From GN02-872 sp963518665 (GTDB lineage Bacteria > Patescibacteriota > Gracilibacteria > BD1-5 > UBA6164), in NCBI GenBank assembly GCA_963518665.1, contig CAUQKR010000001.1, positions 1-64,000 on the forward strand: a stretch of DNA of 64,000 nucleotides, read 5' to 3'. The notes below the pieces were generated by a model that was not told the DNA's origin, searched no databases, and saw only the letters and a program-made list of their open reading frames with translations. Within the stretch, counting starts at the first letter, position 1. Every line of letters starts with the position of its first letter. Of the stretch, positions 23,509 to 34,578 are shown piece by piece. A program made the position numbers and the translations under genes.

Positions 23509-24807
23509 ATGCAAGTAAAAACAACAAAAAGAGAACAAAATAATTTAATTTTATCAAATATTTTCTTTGCAATAATTTCTTTTTCATTATTATTTTGATG
23601 ATGATATTATTTGTATTGAGAAATTTCTAGTATTGAGGAAATAAAAGCAAATACAATTGAGTTAAATACAAAATTAAATTCTTATAAAAAAGAATGAATA
23701 GATTTTAAAACATTAGAGGAAACATTATCTGAAATCGATACTTCTTCTATGAATAATACTGAAAAAAGAATTTTAGAATCAAATAAAATTATTTTAAAAG
23801 AAATAGATGAAAATTTTTATAATAATAATTTTATAAATAAAAAAGAAAATAATTTTGACTCTTTTATAAGTAAAAAGAAAGAAGATTATAAAAAAAATAG
23901 CTGAGATACAGAAAAAAAATTAGAAATTATTTCAAAAATTTTACCACTTTATTCAGCTGAAAAAATAGATGAAAACACTTTAACAGATTTTCAATTTATA
24001 AATTATATAGAGTCTATTATATCTACTTTTAGACTTTCTTATAAAAATTATATTTGAATAAAGGATATAAAACAAGTTGAAAATTATGTTTTATCAAATA
24101 CAGATAAGTCTCTTGATAAAACTATTTGGGAAATTCCAGTAGAATTAGATATTTCTTGAAGAAAATCATCAATTATAGATTTTCTACATTTTATAGAAAA
24201 AGTTTGAAAGATAAATATAAATGATGAAACTTGAGAAATAACTGTAGATAGAGAAGTAGATGAATTAAATAACCCATTTCTTGAGTTTAAAACAAAACTT
24301 TTAAACTGACAAAAAAGAACTTGAGATTATAATATTTTCAATAATCAAATAGTTGATATTGATAATATAGTTTTGCCTGAATATATAGATTCTTCTGATA
24401 TACAAATACAAAATTCTCTTGAAGATAATAGATTTTTAAAAGAAATAAAAAATAGTCAAGATAGAGAAAAATATGAAATAAAGGTAAAATTAAAATTTTA
24501 TACAAAATGAGTTCCCTTATATAAAATAAATCAATTTAAAACAGATTTTAATAATAAATTGAAAAAAACTACTTCAGATATAATAAAAATATTGTCAAAT
24601 ATAAAAATTTCATCATCTGAAAAACAAAAATTACAAAGTATAAAATTGGCACTTGATAATATTTCTAGTTCGGTTTTAAATCAAAATAAAGATTCTCAAA
24701 AATGAGTTATGGAATCTTTTGCTGATACTTATACTTATTCTCAACTTTTAGATAATTATATAATAGAAGTAGAAAATATAAATAAAAGATTAATAAATAA
24801 AAAATAA
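23509..24807 (+). CDS. PilO-like bitopic membrane protein
   Basis: 432 aa. A short basic cytoplasmic start, one transmembrane helix (about 13-35, LILSNIFFAIISFSLLFGGW), then a coiled coil and a large periplasm-side domain. This is the architecture of PilO/PilN alignment proteins. The segment YTKGVPLYKINQFKTDFNNK near the end is of unknown meaning. Located 11 bases after the preceding gene and 2 bases before the ATPase gene, so it is tightly co-operonic. The PilO assignment rests on topology and context. Confidence 0.7.
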
Positions 24808-24809
24808 TT

Positions 24810-26075
24810 ATGAATTATAATGAAATAGTTCAAAGACTAAAAGATACAGTTTATAAATGAGAAAATATACAAGAAATTTGTAATTTAATTATATTAGCAG
24901 CTGTTTTATGAAATTCTTCAGATATCCATATTGAACCTTTGACTTCTTATGTAAGGCTTAGATATAGACTTGATGGGGAACTTGTAGAAATTTTAGAATA
25001 CCAAAATTTTTTACATTCTTGAATAGTTGCAAGATTTAAAATAATGTCTGACTTAAAAATAGATGAATCAAGAATTCCTCAAGACTGAAGACTTTCTACA
25101 ACTATAGAATGAAAATCTTTAGATCTGAGAGTTTCTACTTTACCGACAGTTCATGGTGAAAAAATAGTAATGAGAATCGTTGATAAATCTAAAAAAATTC
25201 CAAAATTAGAAGAATTGTGAATAGAATGAAAAAACTGAAAACTTATTCAAAAAGCTATTTCTTTACCAAACTGAATTATTTTAACTTCTTGACCTACAGG
25301 TTCTTGAAAATCTACTACTCTTTATTCTGCACTTAGTGATTTAAATAAAATTTGAGTAAATATAATGACTTTAGAAGATCCTGTAGAAAATCAAATTGAC
25401 TGAATAAATCAATCACAAGTTAAACCAGATATTTGATATACTTTTGCTTATTGACTAAGAACTGCTCTTAGACAAGACCCTGATATTATAATGGTTTGAG
25501 AAATGAGGGATAAAGAAACAGTTGATATTGCTATTGAAGCCAGTTTAACTTGACATTTAGTTTTGTCTACAATACATACAAATAATGCAGCAGAAACAAT
25601 AACAAGAATGCTTAATATGTGAGTTCAACCATTTTTGTTACCAGCTTCAGTAAATATAATTATTGCTCAAAGACTTATTAGAAAGCTTTGCCCTCATTGT
25701 AAAAAAGAAGTAAAATTTAATGAACTTGGAGAACAAACTATAGCAAATATAAAAAATGCAATTTCTCTTACTCCAAAAGAAGAACTTTTAGAAAGAGTTT
25801 GAGAAAAATTAAAAAATCCAACTTTTTATATTCCTGTTTGATGTCCTGAATGTAACTGATTATGATATAAATGAAGGCTCTGACTTTATGAAGTTTTAGA
25901 AATTACTCCTTGAGTAAAAGAAATGATTTTAGCTTGAGATTCGGCTTTTAATATAAATAGACAAGCTGTAAAAGAGTGAATGATTTCTTTGGAACAAGAT
26001 TGAATAATAAAAGCTTTAAATTGACTTACTTCTTTGGAAGAAGTTTATAGAGTAGCAAAATCACAAAAATGATAA
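24810..26075 (+). CDS. Type IV pilus assembly ATPase, PilB/GspE family
   Basis: 421 aa. Seen: NSSDIHIEPL, the Walker A ILTSGPTGSGKSTTLYSAL, the Asp box LEDPVENQIDGINQSQV, the Walker B DPDIIMVGEMRDKETVDIAI, the His box TGHLVLSTIHTN, and a tetracysteine zinc motif CPHC...CPEC. The zinc motif marks a PilB-type extension motor rather than PilT. The usual N-terminal MshEN domain is missing. The gene ends with TGA-TAA: a terminal Gly, then stop. Confidence 0.93.
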
Positions 26076-26092
26076 AATTTAAATAAAAAAAT

Positions 26093-27238
26093 ATGGCTGA
26101 TTTTTTGATTTTAGATAATAATAAAAAAAATGTCGATAATGTCGATAATAAAAAAAACTGAGATTTTACTGATAAAATAAATTCTTTTGTATACTCATTT
26201 ACAAAAATAAAAACAAAAGAAAAAGTATCTTTTTATAGACTTATGTCTACAATGCTTAATTCTTGACTAACTTTAGTAAATGCTGTAAAAGTTCTGGAAA
26301 GACAACAAAAAAAGTGAAATTTTAAAAGAATTCTTTCTGATTTTCAAACAAATCTTTCATCTTGAAAAAAATTATCTGAATGTATGGAAGAATATCCAGA
26401 TGATTTTACTGCAGCAGAAATTTGAATGATAAAATCTTGAGAAAAAACTTGAAAATTGAATCAAACTTTGTTAGAACTTGCAATACAAACAGAAAGATTA
26501 GCTTCTATTACATGAAAAATAAAATCTGCTATGATGTATCCTGCAGCAATTATTTTGGTTGTAGTATGAGTTATATATGTAATAATGACAAAAGTAGTGC
26601 CAAATCTTATGGAGGTTTTTGGTGATAAATCAGCACTTCCACAATCTACAAAAAATTTGATTTTTGTTTCAGATTTGATGTCAAATCAAGGTTATATATT
26701 TATACTTTTATTTATTGCTATTTATATATTTATATTTTTTTGGAGAAAAACACCAAATTGAGCATATATTTATGATGAGTTTGTTTTTAAAGTTCCAGTT
26801 TTTTGACAAATGCTTAAAAAAATAATTTTGTCAAAGTTTGCAAGAATATTTTCTTGACTTATTGGCTCTTGAATATCTGTTGTAGAATCTCTTAAAATTA
26901 CAGCAGAAGCAGTTTGAAATGAAGTTTATAAACAAAGAATTTTATTGTTGACAGAAGATGTTGGTTCTTGAATAAAAATTTGGGAATCTCTTGATGGAGA
27001 TAAGTTATTTCCAGATATGATGATACAAATGATACAAGTTTGAGAAGAAACTGCAAAACTTGAAGAAACTATTTTAAAAGTTTCAGATTATTATGATGAA
27101 GAAGTAGATAATATTATTTCAAATATAAATAAACTTTTAGAACCTTTTATTATTATTACACTTGCTATTATTGTATGATTTATTGCTATGTCTATATTGG
27201 AACCAATTATGAATATGGCAGATACAATTTCAGGTTAA
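26093..27238 (+). CDS. pilC: Type IV pilus inner-membrane platform protein PilC
   Basis: 381 aa. Two T2SSF domains (about 55-175 and 255-375) with three hydrophobic helices: MMYPAAIILVVVGVIYVIM, IFILLFIAIYIFIFFW and IITLAIIVGFIAMSILEPI. Signature stretches are FYRLMSTMLNSGLTLVNAVK and GEETAKLEETILKVSDYY with the closing ILEPIMNMADTISG. The first domain is preceded by an acidic disordered N-terminus. Last gene of the pilus operon, followed by a strong terminator. No pilT lies adjacent. Confidence 0.93.
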
Positions 27239-27241
27239 TAA

Positions 27242-27290
27242 AAAAATAAAAAATAGAGATTTTGGCTTATTTCTCTATTTTTTATTTTTT
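27242..27290 (+). terminator. Pilus operon terminator
   Basis: AAATAGAGA (27251-27259) pairs with TCTCTATTT (27272-27280), extended by A and T runs. Confidence 0.75.
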
Positions 27291-27326
27291 GAAATGTGAA
27301 GATTATGTGAAAAATAAAAAACTTAT

Positions 27327-27355
27327 TTGACTTTTTTAGTATTTTTGAATAAAAT
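27327..27355 (+). promoter_or_regulatory. Candidate sigma-70 promoter
   Basis: TTGACT (27327-27332), 17-base spacer, TAAAAT (27350-27355). Predicted start is near 27362, about 220 bases before the glycosyltransferase ATG. Confidence 0.5.
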
Positions 27356-27361
27356 ACAAGC

Positions 27362-27566
27362 ATAAATTAAATTTGAGATAAAAAAGTTCATTAAAATTTT
27401 CTGAAAAGATTTTAGACAAAATAAAATAAATAAAATAATAAAATTTATAGTTTTGACTACAATTTTATTTTTGACTTTGGGGTTTAGTATTTAAATTACC
27501 TTATTTGAGTACTGTATCCCAAAGTTGCAATAATTTTGGGTTAAGGCTTTAACCTGAAAATTTTTT
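27362..27566 (+). ncRNA. Candidate structured RNA or leader
   Basis: From the predicted start the RNA would carry a hairpin of CTTTGGGG (27475-27482) with TCCCAAAG (27517-27524), a symmetric 2-nt internal loop and an inner stem TAGTA/TACTG. A perfect GGTTAA-GGCT-TTAACC hairpin (27539-27554) follows, then TGAAAATTTTTT, which looks like an intrinsic terminator. The whole could be a small RNA of about 200 nt or an attenuator leader of the glycosyltransferase gene. No known riboswitch or 6S pattern is recognised. Confidence 0.35.
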
Positions 27567-27583
27567 GAATAATCCAAGATTTT

Positions 27584-28645
27584 ATGATTCCAACCAATAA
27601 AAAAATAGCTATTTTACATCCACAACTTGAAAAAGTTTGATGAGCTGTAAAAATGATGATTTTCTTAGCAAATTTTTTAAAATCTAAATGAAATGAAGTT
27701 GAGTTTTTTACTCCTTCTTATAATGAAAAAGTTTTTTCAAAAGATATAGATTTTAAAGTTACTGTTTTAAATAAAATTAAAATAGCTTATAAAATAAGAA
27801 AATTTGATTATATTATAATTTGAAATTCTCCTATGCAATTTGTATGAGTTCTTTCAAAAATAATTTTTCAATCTAAAGCAAAAATTTTTTGGTGGCATCA
27901 TCATTTTCCATGGTATTATGAAAAAAACAAGGGTTTTAAAATACTTTTTAAAAGATATTTAGAAAAAGTTTGTGTAAGATTTATTGATAAGTTAATTTGA
28001 AATAGTATTTATATACAAAAATCTTTAGTTAATATTTACAAAAACAAAAACAAAATAGAAATCTTGAACCCAGTTGTGGATGAAGAGTTTCAAAAATATA
28101 ACAAAAACAAAAATAAATTTTCCTTCGATACAAAAACTATAATTTCCTACTGAAGATGGGAAGAGTGAAAAAATGCAAAACAGATTTTTGATACTTTTGA
28201 GTTTTTAGAGAATCATAATATAAATCCAAAATTGATTGTATGATGAGAAGGGAAAGAATTAAATAAATACAAAAACAAATATAAAAACAAAAAAAATATA
28301 TCATTTCTATGAATATTAAATAAAGATGAGATTATATTAAATTTGGAAAAATCAAGTGTATTTTTGTTTCCTTCAAAGATAGATTCTTTTTGAATATCAG
28401 CTTTGGAAGCAATGTTTATTGGTGTTCCAGTTGTAGCATTTAATGAAAGAGGAATAGTTGAAATTGTTCAAAATAAACAAAATTGACTACTTGCTTCTAG
28501 TTCAGAAGATTTTTCAAAAAAAACTTTTGATATATTAAGTGATAAAAAATTAAATATTAAATTATCGAATTTTGCTATAAAAACTAGGGAAAAATTTTCT
28601 TACAGTAGATTTGAAGAACAATTGAAAAATATTTTTAAAGAGTAG
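27584..28645 (+). CDS. Glycosyltransferase, GT4 family
   Basis: 353 aa with a Rossmann-type start (KKIAILHPQLEKVGGAVKMM). The C-terminal half carries YGRWEEGKNAKQIFD, a sugar-nucleotide pocket (FLFPSKIDSFGISALEAM, the E-x7-E-type motif) and GVPVVAFNERGIVEIV. Such retaining enzymes build glycans. It lies directly upstream of the S-layer-like gene, so glycan or S-layer decoration is a reasonable inference. In the middle is a repeat of NK dipeptides (KYNKNKNK, KYKNKYKNKKN). Ends in TAG. Confidence 0.88.
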
Positions 28646-28657
28646 ATATTTAGTAAA

Positions 28658-28690
28658 ATTTTACATTATGGTTTTTATGTAGTGTAAAAT
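28658..28690. repeat. Inverted repeat before the S-layer-like gene
   Basis: ATTTTACA (28658-28665) mirrors TGTAAAAT (28683-28690). It lies just upstream of the candidate -10, so it may be an operator or the glycosyltransferase terminator. Confidence 0.45.
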
Positions 28691-28698
28691 ATTTATAT

Positions 28699-28704
28699 TA
28701 TAAT
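28699..28704 (+). promoter_or_regulatory. Candidate -10 of the S-layer-like gene
   Basis: TATAAT 12 bases before the ATG, implying a nearly leaderless mRNA. No good -35 is seen. Confidence 0.35.
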
Positions 28705-28716
28705 ATTGTAAAAAAT

Positions 28717-31700
28717 ATGACATTAATTAAAAAAACAACTGCAAGTGTTGCATTAGTTGCGTTAACTTCAGGACTTTTTGTTAGTGGAACAAGCGCATAT
28801 TCTACAAATGAATTAACTGCTGCTAATTTTTTAGCTAAAAAAGGTTATGTTGTAGATCAATCAGCTAATCCAGCTAACTACCAATTAGATAGACAAGTTT
28901 TAAGACAAGAAATAGCTGCTGTTGCTAGAGCTAGAGCTAATGTTGAAAAAACTGCTACTTGTATGAATGTATTTAGAGATGTTTCTGCTACAACTCCAAA
29001 CACTTGGGCTTGTTATACAGTTGAAGCATTAGCTAATGCAGGTCTTATTGCTAAAAATACTAACTTCAGACCAGAAGCTAATATTACAAAAGCAGAAGCT
29101 GTAGGTATGATTGTTAAAGCTGCTTACGGTTCAGAATATGCTCCAGAAGCTGGAAAAGGTGACTGGCAAAAACAAGTTGTAGATTTTGCTGTAGCTAAAG
29201 GTGTTGTTTCAAACTTCACAAACTACACTACTCCTGCAACTAGAGGTTTTGTATTTGAACTTACTGCTAATACTTTAAAAGAAAATAAAGATACTTCATT
29301 AGAAGATTTATTAAATCAATTAATGGGTAAAAAAGATGAATCTAAAAAAGAAGAAACTAAAAAACCAGAAAACAATATCGTTAGAAACGATTCTACTTTA
29401 GCTGTTACTCTTTCTCCAGAAAACCCAGCTAACGGTATGGTTGTTGCTAATTCAAATAGAGCTGTATTATTAGCTTTTGATGTTACTGCTGGTAAAGAAG
29501 ATGTTACTTTAAGAAAAGCTTCTTTCAAATTTACTGGTTTAGGTGATTCTAAAATTGTTGAAGATTTAGCTATTTACTCAAATGATGTTAAATTAACTAA
29601 AGGTGAACCAAAATTCAACTCTAAACAAGTTGCTGATGTTTCATTTGATAGAAATATTGTTGTAAAAGCTGGTGAAACTAAAACATTATATGTTACTGCT
29701 ACAATTAAACCAGAAAACGCTTCTGGAAATATTGCTAATGTTTATAATCAAACTGTTAGAGTTTCATTAACTAATTTAGATTCTTCTGCTACAGTTACTG
29801 GAGCTTCATTAAATGGTGCTACTTTAACTCCATATGCAGTTGCTAACAGAGGTGCTGTTGAAGTTGATACTACTTCAGCTAACGGTAAAATGGGTATTGG
29901 TGAAGAAACTAATCTTTACAACTTCTCAGTTAGAGAATCTAATAAAAAAGAAGATGTTGTTGTTAAATCAGTAACATTTGCTGAAGGTACTACTAATGGT
30001 GTAGATTTAGATAACTTAGCTAACTTATCATTAATGGCTAATGGTAAAAAATTAGATGCTAAATTTACTATTCAAAAATCAAAAATTGTTGCTTCTCTTA
30101 ACCAAGTTGTTAAATCTGGTGAAAAAGTAAACTTTGTATTAAGAGGTGAAGCTACTGATGATTTAAATAAAAGATTAGAATTAAAATTAGATGATGTTTA
30201 TGCTGTAGGTGCTACTACTGATATAGCTGTTGCTACTACTCCAGCTAAAGCTTATGTAACTACTTCTAAAAATGTAGAAGGTACTGCTGTAAACTTCACA
30301 TTAGATAGAAATGATGTAAATGAAATTTCTGCTAATACTGATGATGCAAAATTAGGTGATTTAGTATTTGTTACTACTTCAAACTATAATGCTGATATCG
30401 AAGTTACTGTTTCTTCTACTGATGTTGAAGAATTAGAATTAGCTTGAGATTTAGGTAAAGCTGATGCTGCTAAAAAAGTATTTACATTTAAAGATGTTCA
30501 ATTAAATAAAGGTACAACAAAATTACCTTTAACTGCTGATGTTAAAGAAAATGCAACTAACAATAACAGAATCCAAGTTAAAGTTAAAGTTGTAGCTCTA
30601 GAAGATGAAACTCTAGGTGAAAAAGTTGCTAACGTTAACAAAGTATTAAACAATGTTGAATTAACTAAATATGTAACTGTTAAAACTTCTGGAATTACTC
30701 TTACTGCTGAAAAAGCTAATGTAACAAAAGTTGTTCCAAAAAATAATCAAGAAGTTGTACTTTACAAAGGTAAATTAGACTTAACTGGTGGTGAAAATAT
30801 CACATTAGAAAACTTAAGATTTGACTCTCAAAATGCTGGTCAAGATTTAAATGACTACATTTCAGGTGCTACTCTAAGTGTTGGTGGTAAAAAATTCTCA
30901 GCTGATGTAAACTCAAATAACATTAACGTTTCATCAATCTATGCTGAAATCCAAAAAAATGCTAAAGGTGTAGAAGTATTATTAACTGCTACATTAAAAG
31001 ATAAAGAATTAACTTCAAATGTTAACTTAAAAGTTGCTCCTGCTGAAATTTCAGCTTCTTCTGATAATGCAAAAGGTAATAGAGCTACTATAGCTACTAC
31101 AGGATACTATGGAAACAAAGTATCTACTGAAGTTAACTTAACATCTAAAACTACATTAAAAGTTGAAGCTGTTAAAAATGTTGTTAAAGATAATGTATTA
31201 GCTGGTAATAAAAATGTAACTTTAGCTGCATTTAAATTAAAAGATACAACTACTGATGTATACTTTAATTCATTAACATTTACTTCTAATCAAGCTAACT
31301 TAGCTTCATCTATTTCAAATGTTAAATTAATGGATGGTTCTACTGTAATTTCAAATTCTGCTACATTAGAAGGTGCTACAGTTAAATTTGAAAACTTTAC
31401 ATTACCACAATCTTCAAAAGATAGAAACTTAACAGTTGTTGCTGATGTATCTGCTGTAAGTACTGCAGGTGGTCAAACTTCAACTATCCTAGGTGATGTT
31501 ACTTTCACAGGTATTGTTGCTGATACAACTGATGCTACTTCTGATGCAAGCTTAGCTACAGTTGCTTCTGAAACAGTTAAAATCGTTCCAGTTGTTGTTA
31601 CTTACCAAGTTACTGAAAAATATGGTAATGGTCAAACTGAAGCTATAGTTAAAATTAATGTAGATAAAGGTGATAATGAAATTTCAAAAATCTCATTAAA

Positions 31701-31974
31701 ATCTCTAAATTTAACTAATGGTGCAGCTCTTGCATTATTAAAAGTTAATGGAAATGATATTGCTTCTAAAGATGTAACTGCTATTAATGAAGATGTTACT
31801 AATCTAAAATCATTTGATGTAAGAATGGTATTAGATGGTGCTGCTGATACTTCAACTATTATTTTAAATAAAGTTGTAACTCATGTAGAATTTGCTGATA
31901 ATACAGTTGCTGCACAAGATGTAGATTCTGTAAATAAAGATTCAGCTTCTCTAGGTATTTACACTAAAAAATAA
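28717..31974 (+). CDS. Large surface (S-layer-like) protein with SLH-type N-terminus
   Basis: 1,085 aa. A signal peptide (residues 1-27, ending SGTSAYS) is followed by a region resembling SLH modules (about 30-190: FLAKKGYVV, RQEIAAVARAR, ITKAEAVGMIVKAAYG, TRGFVFELT). An acidic Lys/Glu linker follows, then about 850 residues of Thr/Val/Asn-rich beta domains. It likely coats the cell. One TGA (30445-30447, residue 577) interrupts it under the standard code and must be Gly here; other glycines are almost all GGT. Codon use differs sharply from neighbours (GGT, GCT, ACT rich), as expected for a very abundant protein. Confidence 0.9.
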
Positions 31975-31986
31975 TAGAAACCTATT

Positions 31987-32025
31987 AAAAAAAAGACTCT
32001 TTCTGAAAAGAAAGGTCTTTTTTTA
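31987..32025 (+). terminator. Terminator of the S-layer-like gene
   Basis: AAAGACTCTTTCT pairs with AGAAAGGTCTTT, with flanking A and T runs. Confidence 0.8.
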
Positions 32026-32081
32026 TTTTACTTTTTTCTAGAAAACTGTATAATAAACAAAATAATTTTTTAAATAGTTTT

Positions 32082-33128
32082 ATGGATAATAGTAAAAAAA
32101 TAATTTATGTATCTTTTTTAATTTTTTTTGTATTTTTAAGCTTTTTGCTTATTTTTATTTACAAAGAAAATAAAAAAATAAAAGAAGAAACTTGAAGTTT
32201 TATGACTTGAGTAGTTTCAGAAGAAAAAAAAGAAAAACTTGTTATAAAACTTATTTCAGACAAGAGAAATAAAGAAACAGATTTGACTTCTTATGAATCA
32301 GCTTTGAAAAATAATTATGAAGTTTTTGCTTTTTCTACTTTTCAAAAACTTGATTTTTCAGATGATTCTGTAAAAGAGTATTTACAAAAAAACAATATTT
32401 CTACTTTGCCTGCTATTATTTTTTCTACAAATGAGTTTGATTTAGAAAAAAAAGTAGATGAATCAGGTTTAGAAATCCCAAACTTGAAAAATTTTTTATC
32501 AAAAATGAATACATGAGAATATTTCTTAAATATTTGAGCTGTATATAATCCTTTTACTTCTTCTGATAGATGACTTAGCATTTTAGATAAAAATGCCTTA
32601 GAAGCTATAAAAAATGATTCTTTTTTTGAAAACTGAAATGATAAAGAAATAATTTGGTTAGAATATATAGATCTTGCTTGCCCTTTTTGTCAAAAATTTG
32701 CAAATTCTGGAATAAAAGAAAAAATTATGAAAGATTATTCAGAAAAAATTTCAAAAACAGTAAATAATTTTAGATTTCATTCTGGAAATCATTATGAAAT
32801 TTTGGAATGTTTTGCAGAACAAAAATTAAATTATTTTTCTCTAGAAAAACAAGCTTTTTCAAAAAATATTTTTAAAGAAGAAGATTTAAAAAAAGAAGCT
32901 TGACTTTTGTGAATTGATACAAAAAAACTAGAAACTTGTTTATCTGAAAATAAATTTTCTAAAAAAGTTGATGATGAAACAAAAAGAGCAATCTCAACTT
33001 TTGGTATAAAATCAATCCCAACTTCTGTTTTTATTAACTCAAAAACTTGAGAATATAAAATAATTTCTGGTTTTGATGAATCAAAATGAGAAAAAATATA
33101 TTTAGATGCTATAGAAGCAGTAAAATAA
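32082..33128 (+). CDS. DsbA-like thiol-disulfide oxidoreductase, membrane anchored
   Basis: 348 aa. One N-terminal anchor (about 8-28, YVSFLIFFVFLSFLLIFIY). An acidic N-terminal half precedes a thioredoxin-like domain with redox motif CPFC (residues 200-203, in DLACPFCQKFANSG) and the cis-Pro loop GIKSIPTSVFIN. It probably introduces or isomerises disulfides outside the membrane, for example in cysteine-containing envelope proteins. It converges on era and shares a terminator. A VKOR or DsbB partner is not in the window. Confidence 0.85.
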
Positions 33129-33154
33129 AAAAGCCTATCAAAGTAGGCTTTTTA
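33124..33154. terminator. Bidirectional dsbA-like/era terminator
   Basis: AAAAAGCCTA (33128-33137) pairs with TAGGCTTTTT (33144-33153). The era stop codon (TAG) lies in the left arm. Confidence 0.8.
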
Positions 33155-34034
33155 TTAGTTTTTCATTTTTTCTCCAGTTTTTTTGACTTTTTGCTTTTAG
33201 TGCTAAAAAAACTTTTTTTTCAAAAATATTTTCTAGTTCAAGTCTGCTTTCTTTTCATATTTTTGAAATCAAACTTCATCATTTTCATACAACTATATAT
33301 TTTTGACTTTCTGTTTCAGTGTAAATATAGGCAACAATTCTAAGAATTTCTTCTTTGTCGTCAACTTCTTCAACTCATACATAAACAGAGTGAGGGAGTT
33401 CTTCTTTTGTGTTTAAAAAAACTTTTTCTCTTATTATTTCACTTATTCTAAAATAAATATCTTGTTTTGTGTAAAAATCTTCTCAGAAAAAAATCGGTCC
33501 AGTTTTTAAAAAACTTTTTGTTTTTTCTAGTAGATTTTCAAATCAAGTTTTATTTATAGAAGAAATTTTTATTATATTTTCAGATTCTGGAATATTTATT
33601 TTTGGTTTTAAATCACATTTTGTGTAGACTTTTAAAACTGGTTTTTTAGTTTTTGAAATCAGTTCTTTTATATAATTTTCTTCATCTCATCATTCACGAC
33701 TTGAGTCTATAAAATAAATAATCAAATCAGAATCCTCTAAGCTTTCTATTGCTACTTCGTTTATTTTTTTATTGAAATCTTTTTCAGATTTATGTATTCC
33801 AGGAGTGTCTAAAAAGATAATTTGACTATTTTCATCATTATAAATAGCTAAAACTTTTCTTCTTGTAGTTTGAGGAATATTTGTTGTTATAGAAATTTTT
33901 TGTCAAATAAGTGAATTTATAAAAGTAGATTTTCCAGCATTTGGTCTTCATATTATTGCTACATAACCTACTTTTTTTTCTTTTTTTAAGTCAGTTGTAT
34001 TATTTAGTATTTCTTGTAAGTCTAGTTTTTGCAT
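33135..34034 (-). CDS. era: GTPase Era
   Basis: 299 aa. The G domain has VGYVAIIGRPNAGKSTFINS (G1), TTRRKVLAIY (G2 region), FLDTPGIHK (G3) and VYTKCDL (G4). The C-terminal half is a KH domain with GKGGSLISKIGKESRLELE, where several glycines are TGA. Era binds the 3' end of 16S rRNA in 30S maturation. It lies in a minus-strand run with a PH-like membrane protein and tsaB upstream. Ends in TAG inside the terminator stem. Confidence 0.95.
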
Positions 34035-34046
34035 TGTTTTATTTTT

Positions 34047-34568
34047 TTATTTTGATAATTCTTTGTTTTCTTTTATATTTTTTGCATCTCTATAATTGTC
34101 TACAATGTTTAAAATTTTTCTTTGAGTTTGAATTGTGTCAGAACAATAAGACATTTGTAGAGTAGTTTTACTTCAAGCAGTTTGAATAGAAAGAGTTCAA
34201 TAATTTAATAAATTTGATAAAAGTCAAGTATTTTTCGAGTTTACTTCTTGAACTTGTCCTAGATTTGTTTCAGTAACTCATCTATTTAAAAAAGCTATTT
34301 GTTCTATTCAGATAATTCTATTATTTGTTACGATATACATATCAAGTTCATGATTTAGCCATTCTATAAATAAAAATAAACTAAAAAATAGCCAAATAAC
34401 TATATTTATGATATTTCACCAAAATCAAAATCCAAAAAGCCACCAAATTATAAAAGTGACAATAAGGCCAGAAAAAAAGTAAATTCCAAGCATTACAAAA
34501 ACTACCCAGTGTCTTTTTACTGTCATTAAAATTACTTCATCTTCTTTTAAATTTTTTAGTTTTAGCAT
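34047..34568 (-). CDS. PH-domain-like (bPH2-type) membrane protein
   Basis: 173 aa. Two hydrophobic helices (about 20-75, HWVVFVMLGIYFFSG then VIWLFFSLFLFIEWL) are followed by a YIVTNNRIIGIEQ stretch and LGQVQEVNSKNTGLLSNLLN with YGTLSIQTAG. This is the classic order of bacterial PH-like (YdbS/YdbT-related) proteins. Function of the family is unclear. It sits between tsaB and era with gaps of about 10 bases. Confidence 0.8.
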
Positions 34569-34578
34569 AAAAATTTTT

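Larger units (their letters stand above)
27239..27583 (+). other. Intergenic region with promoter and structured RNA candidate
   Basis: 345 bases without an ORF. After the pilC terminator come a near-consensus promoter (27327-27355), an A-rich stretch, a long interrupted hairpin (27475-27524) and a second hairpin with T-run (27533-27566), then the glycosyltransferase start. Confidence 0.5.

Noticed and set aside
20471..27311. A 20-bp exact repeat (20471-20490 and 27292-27311)
   Set aside because: One such match is expected by chance in 64 kb of this composition, and one copy is within dinG coding sequence; no mobile element features surround it.
28717..31974. Two S-layer genes (28717-30447 and 31330-31974)
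   Set aside because: The only break is one TGA, read as Gly; the intervening sequence is coding with the same composition.
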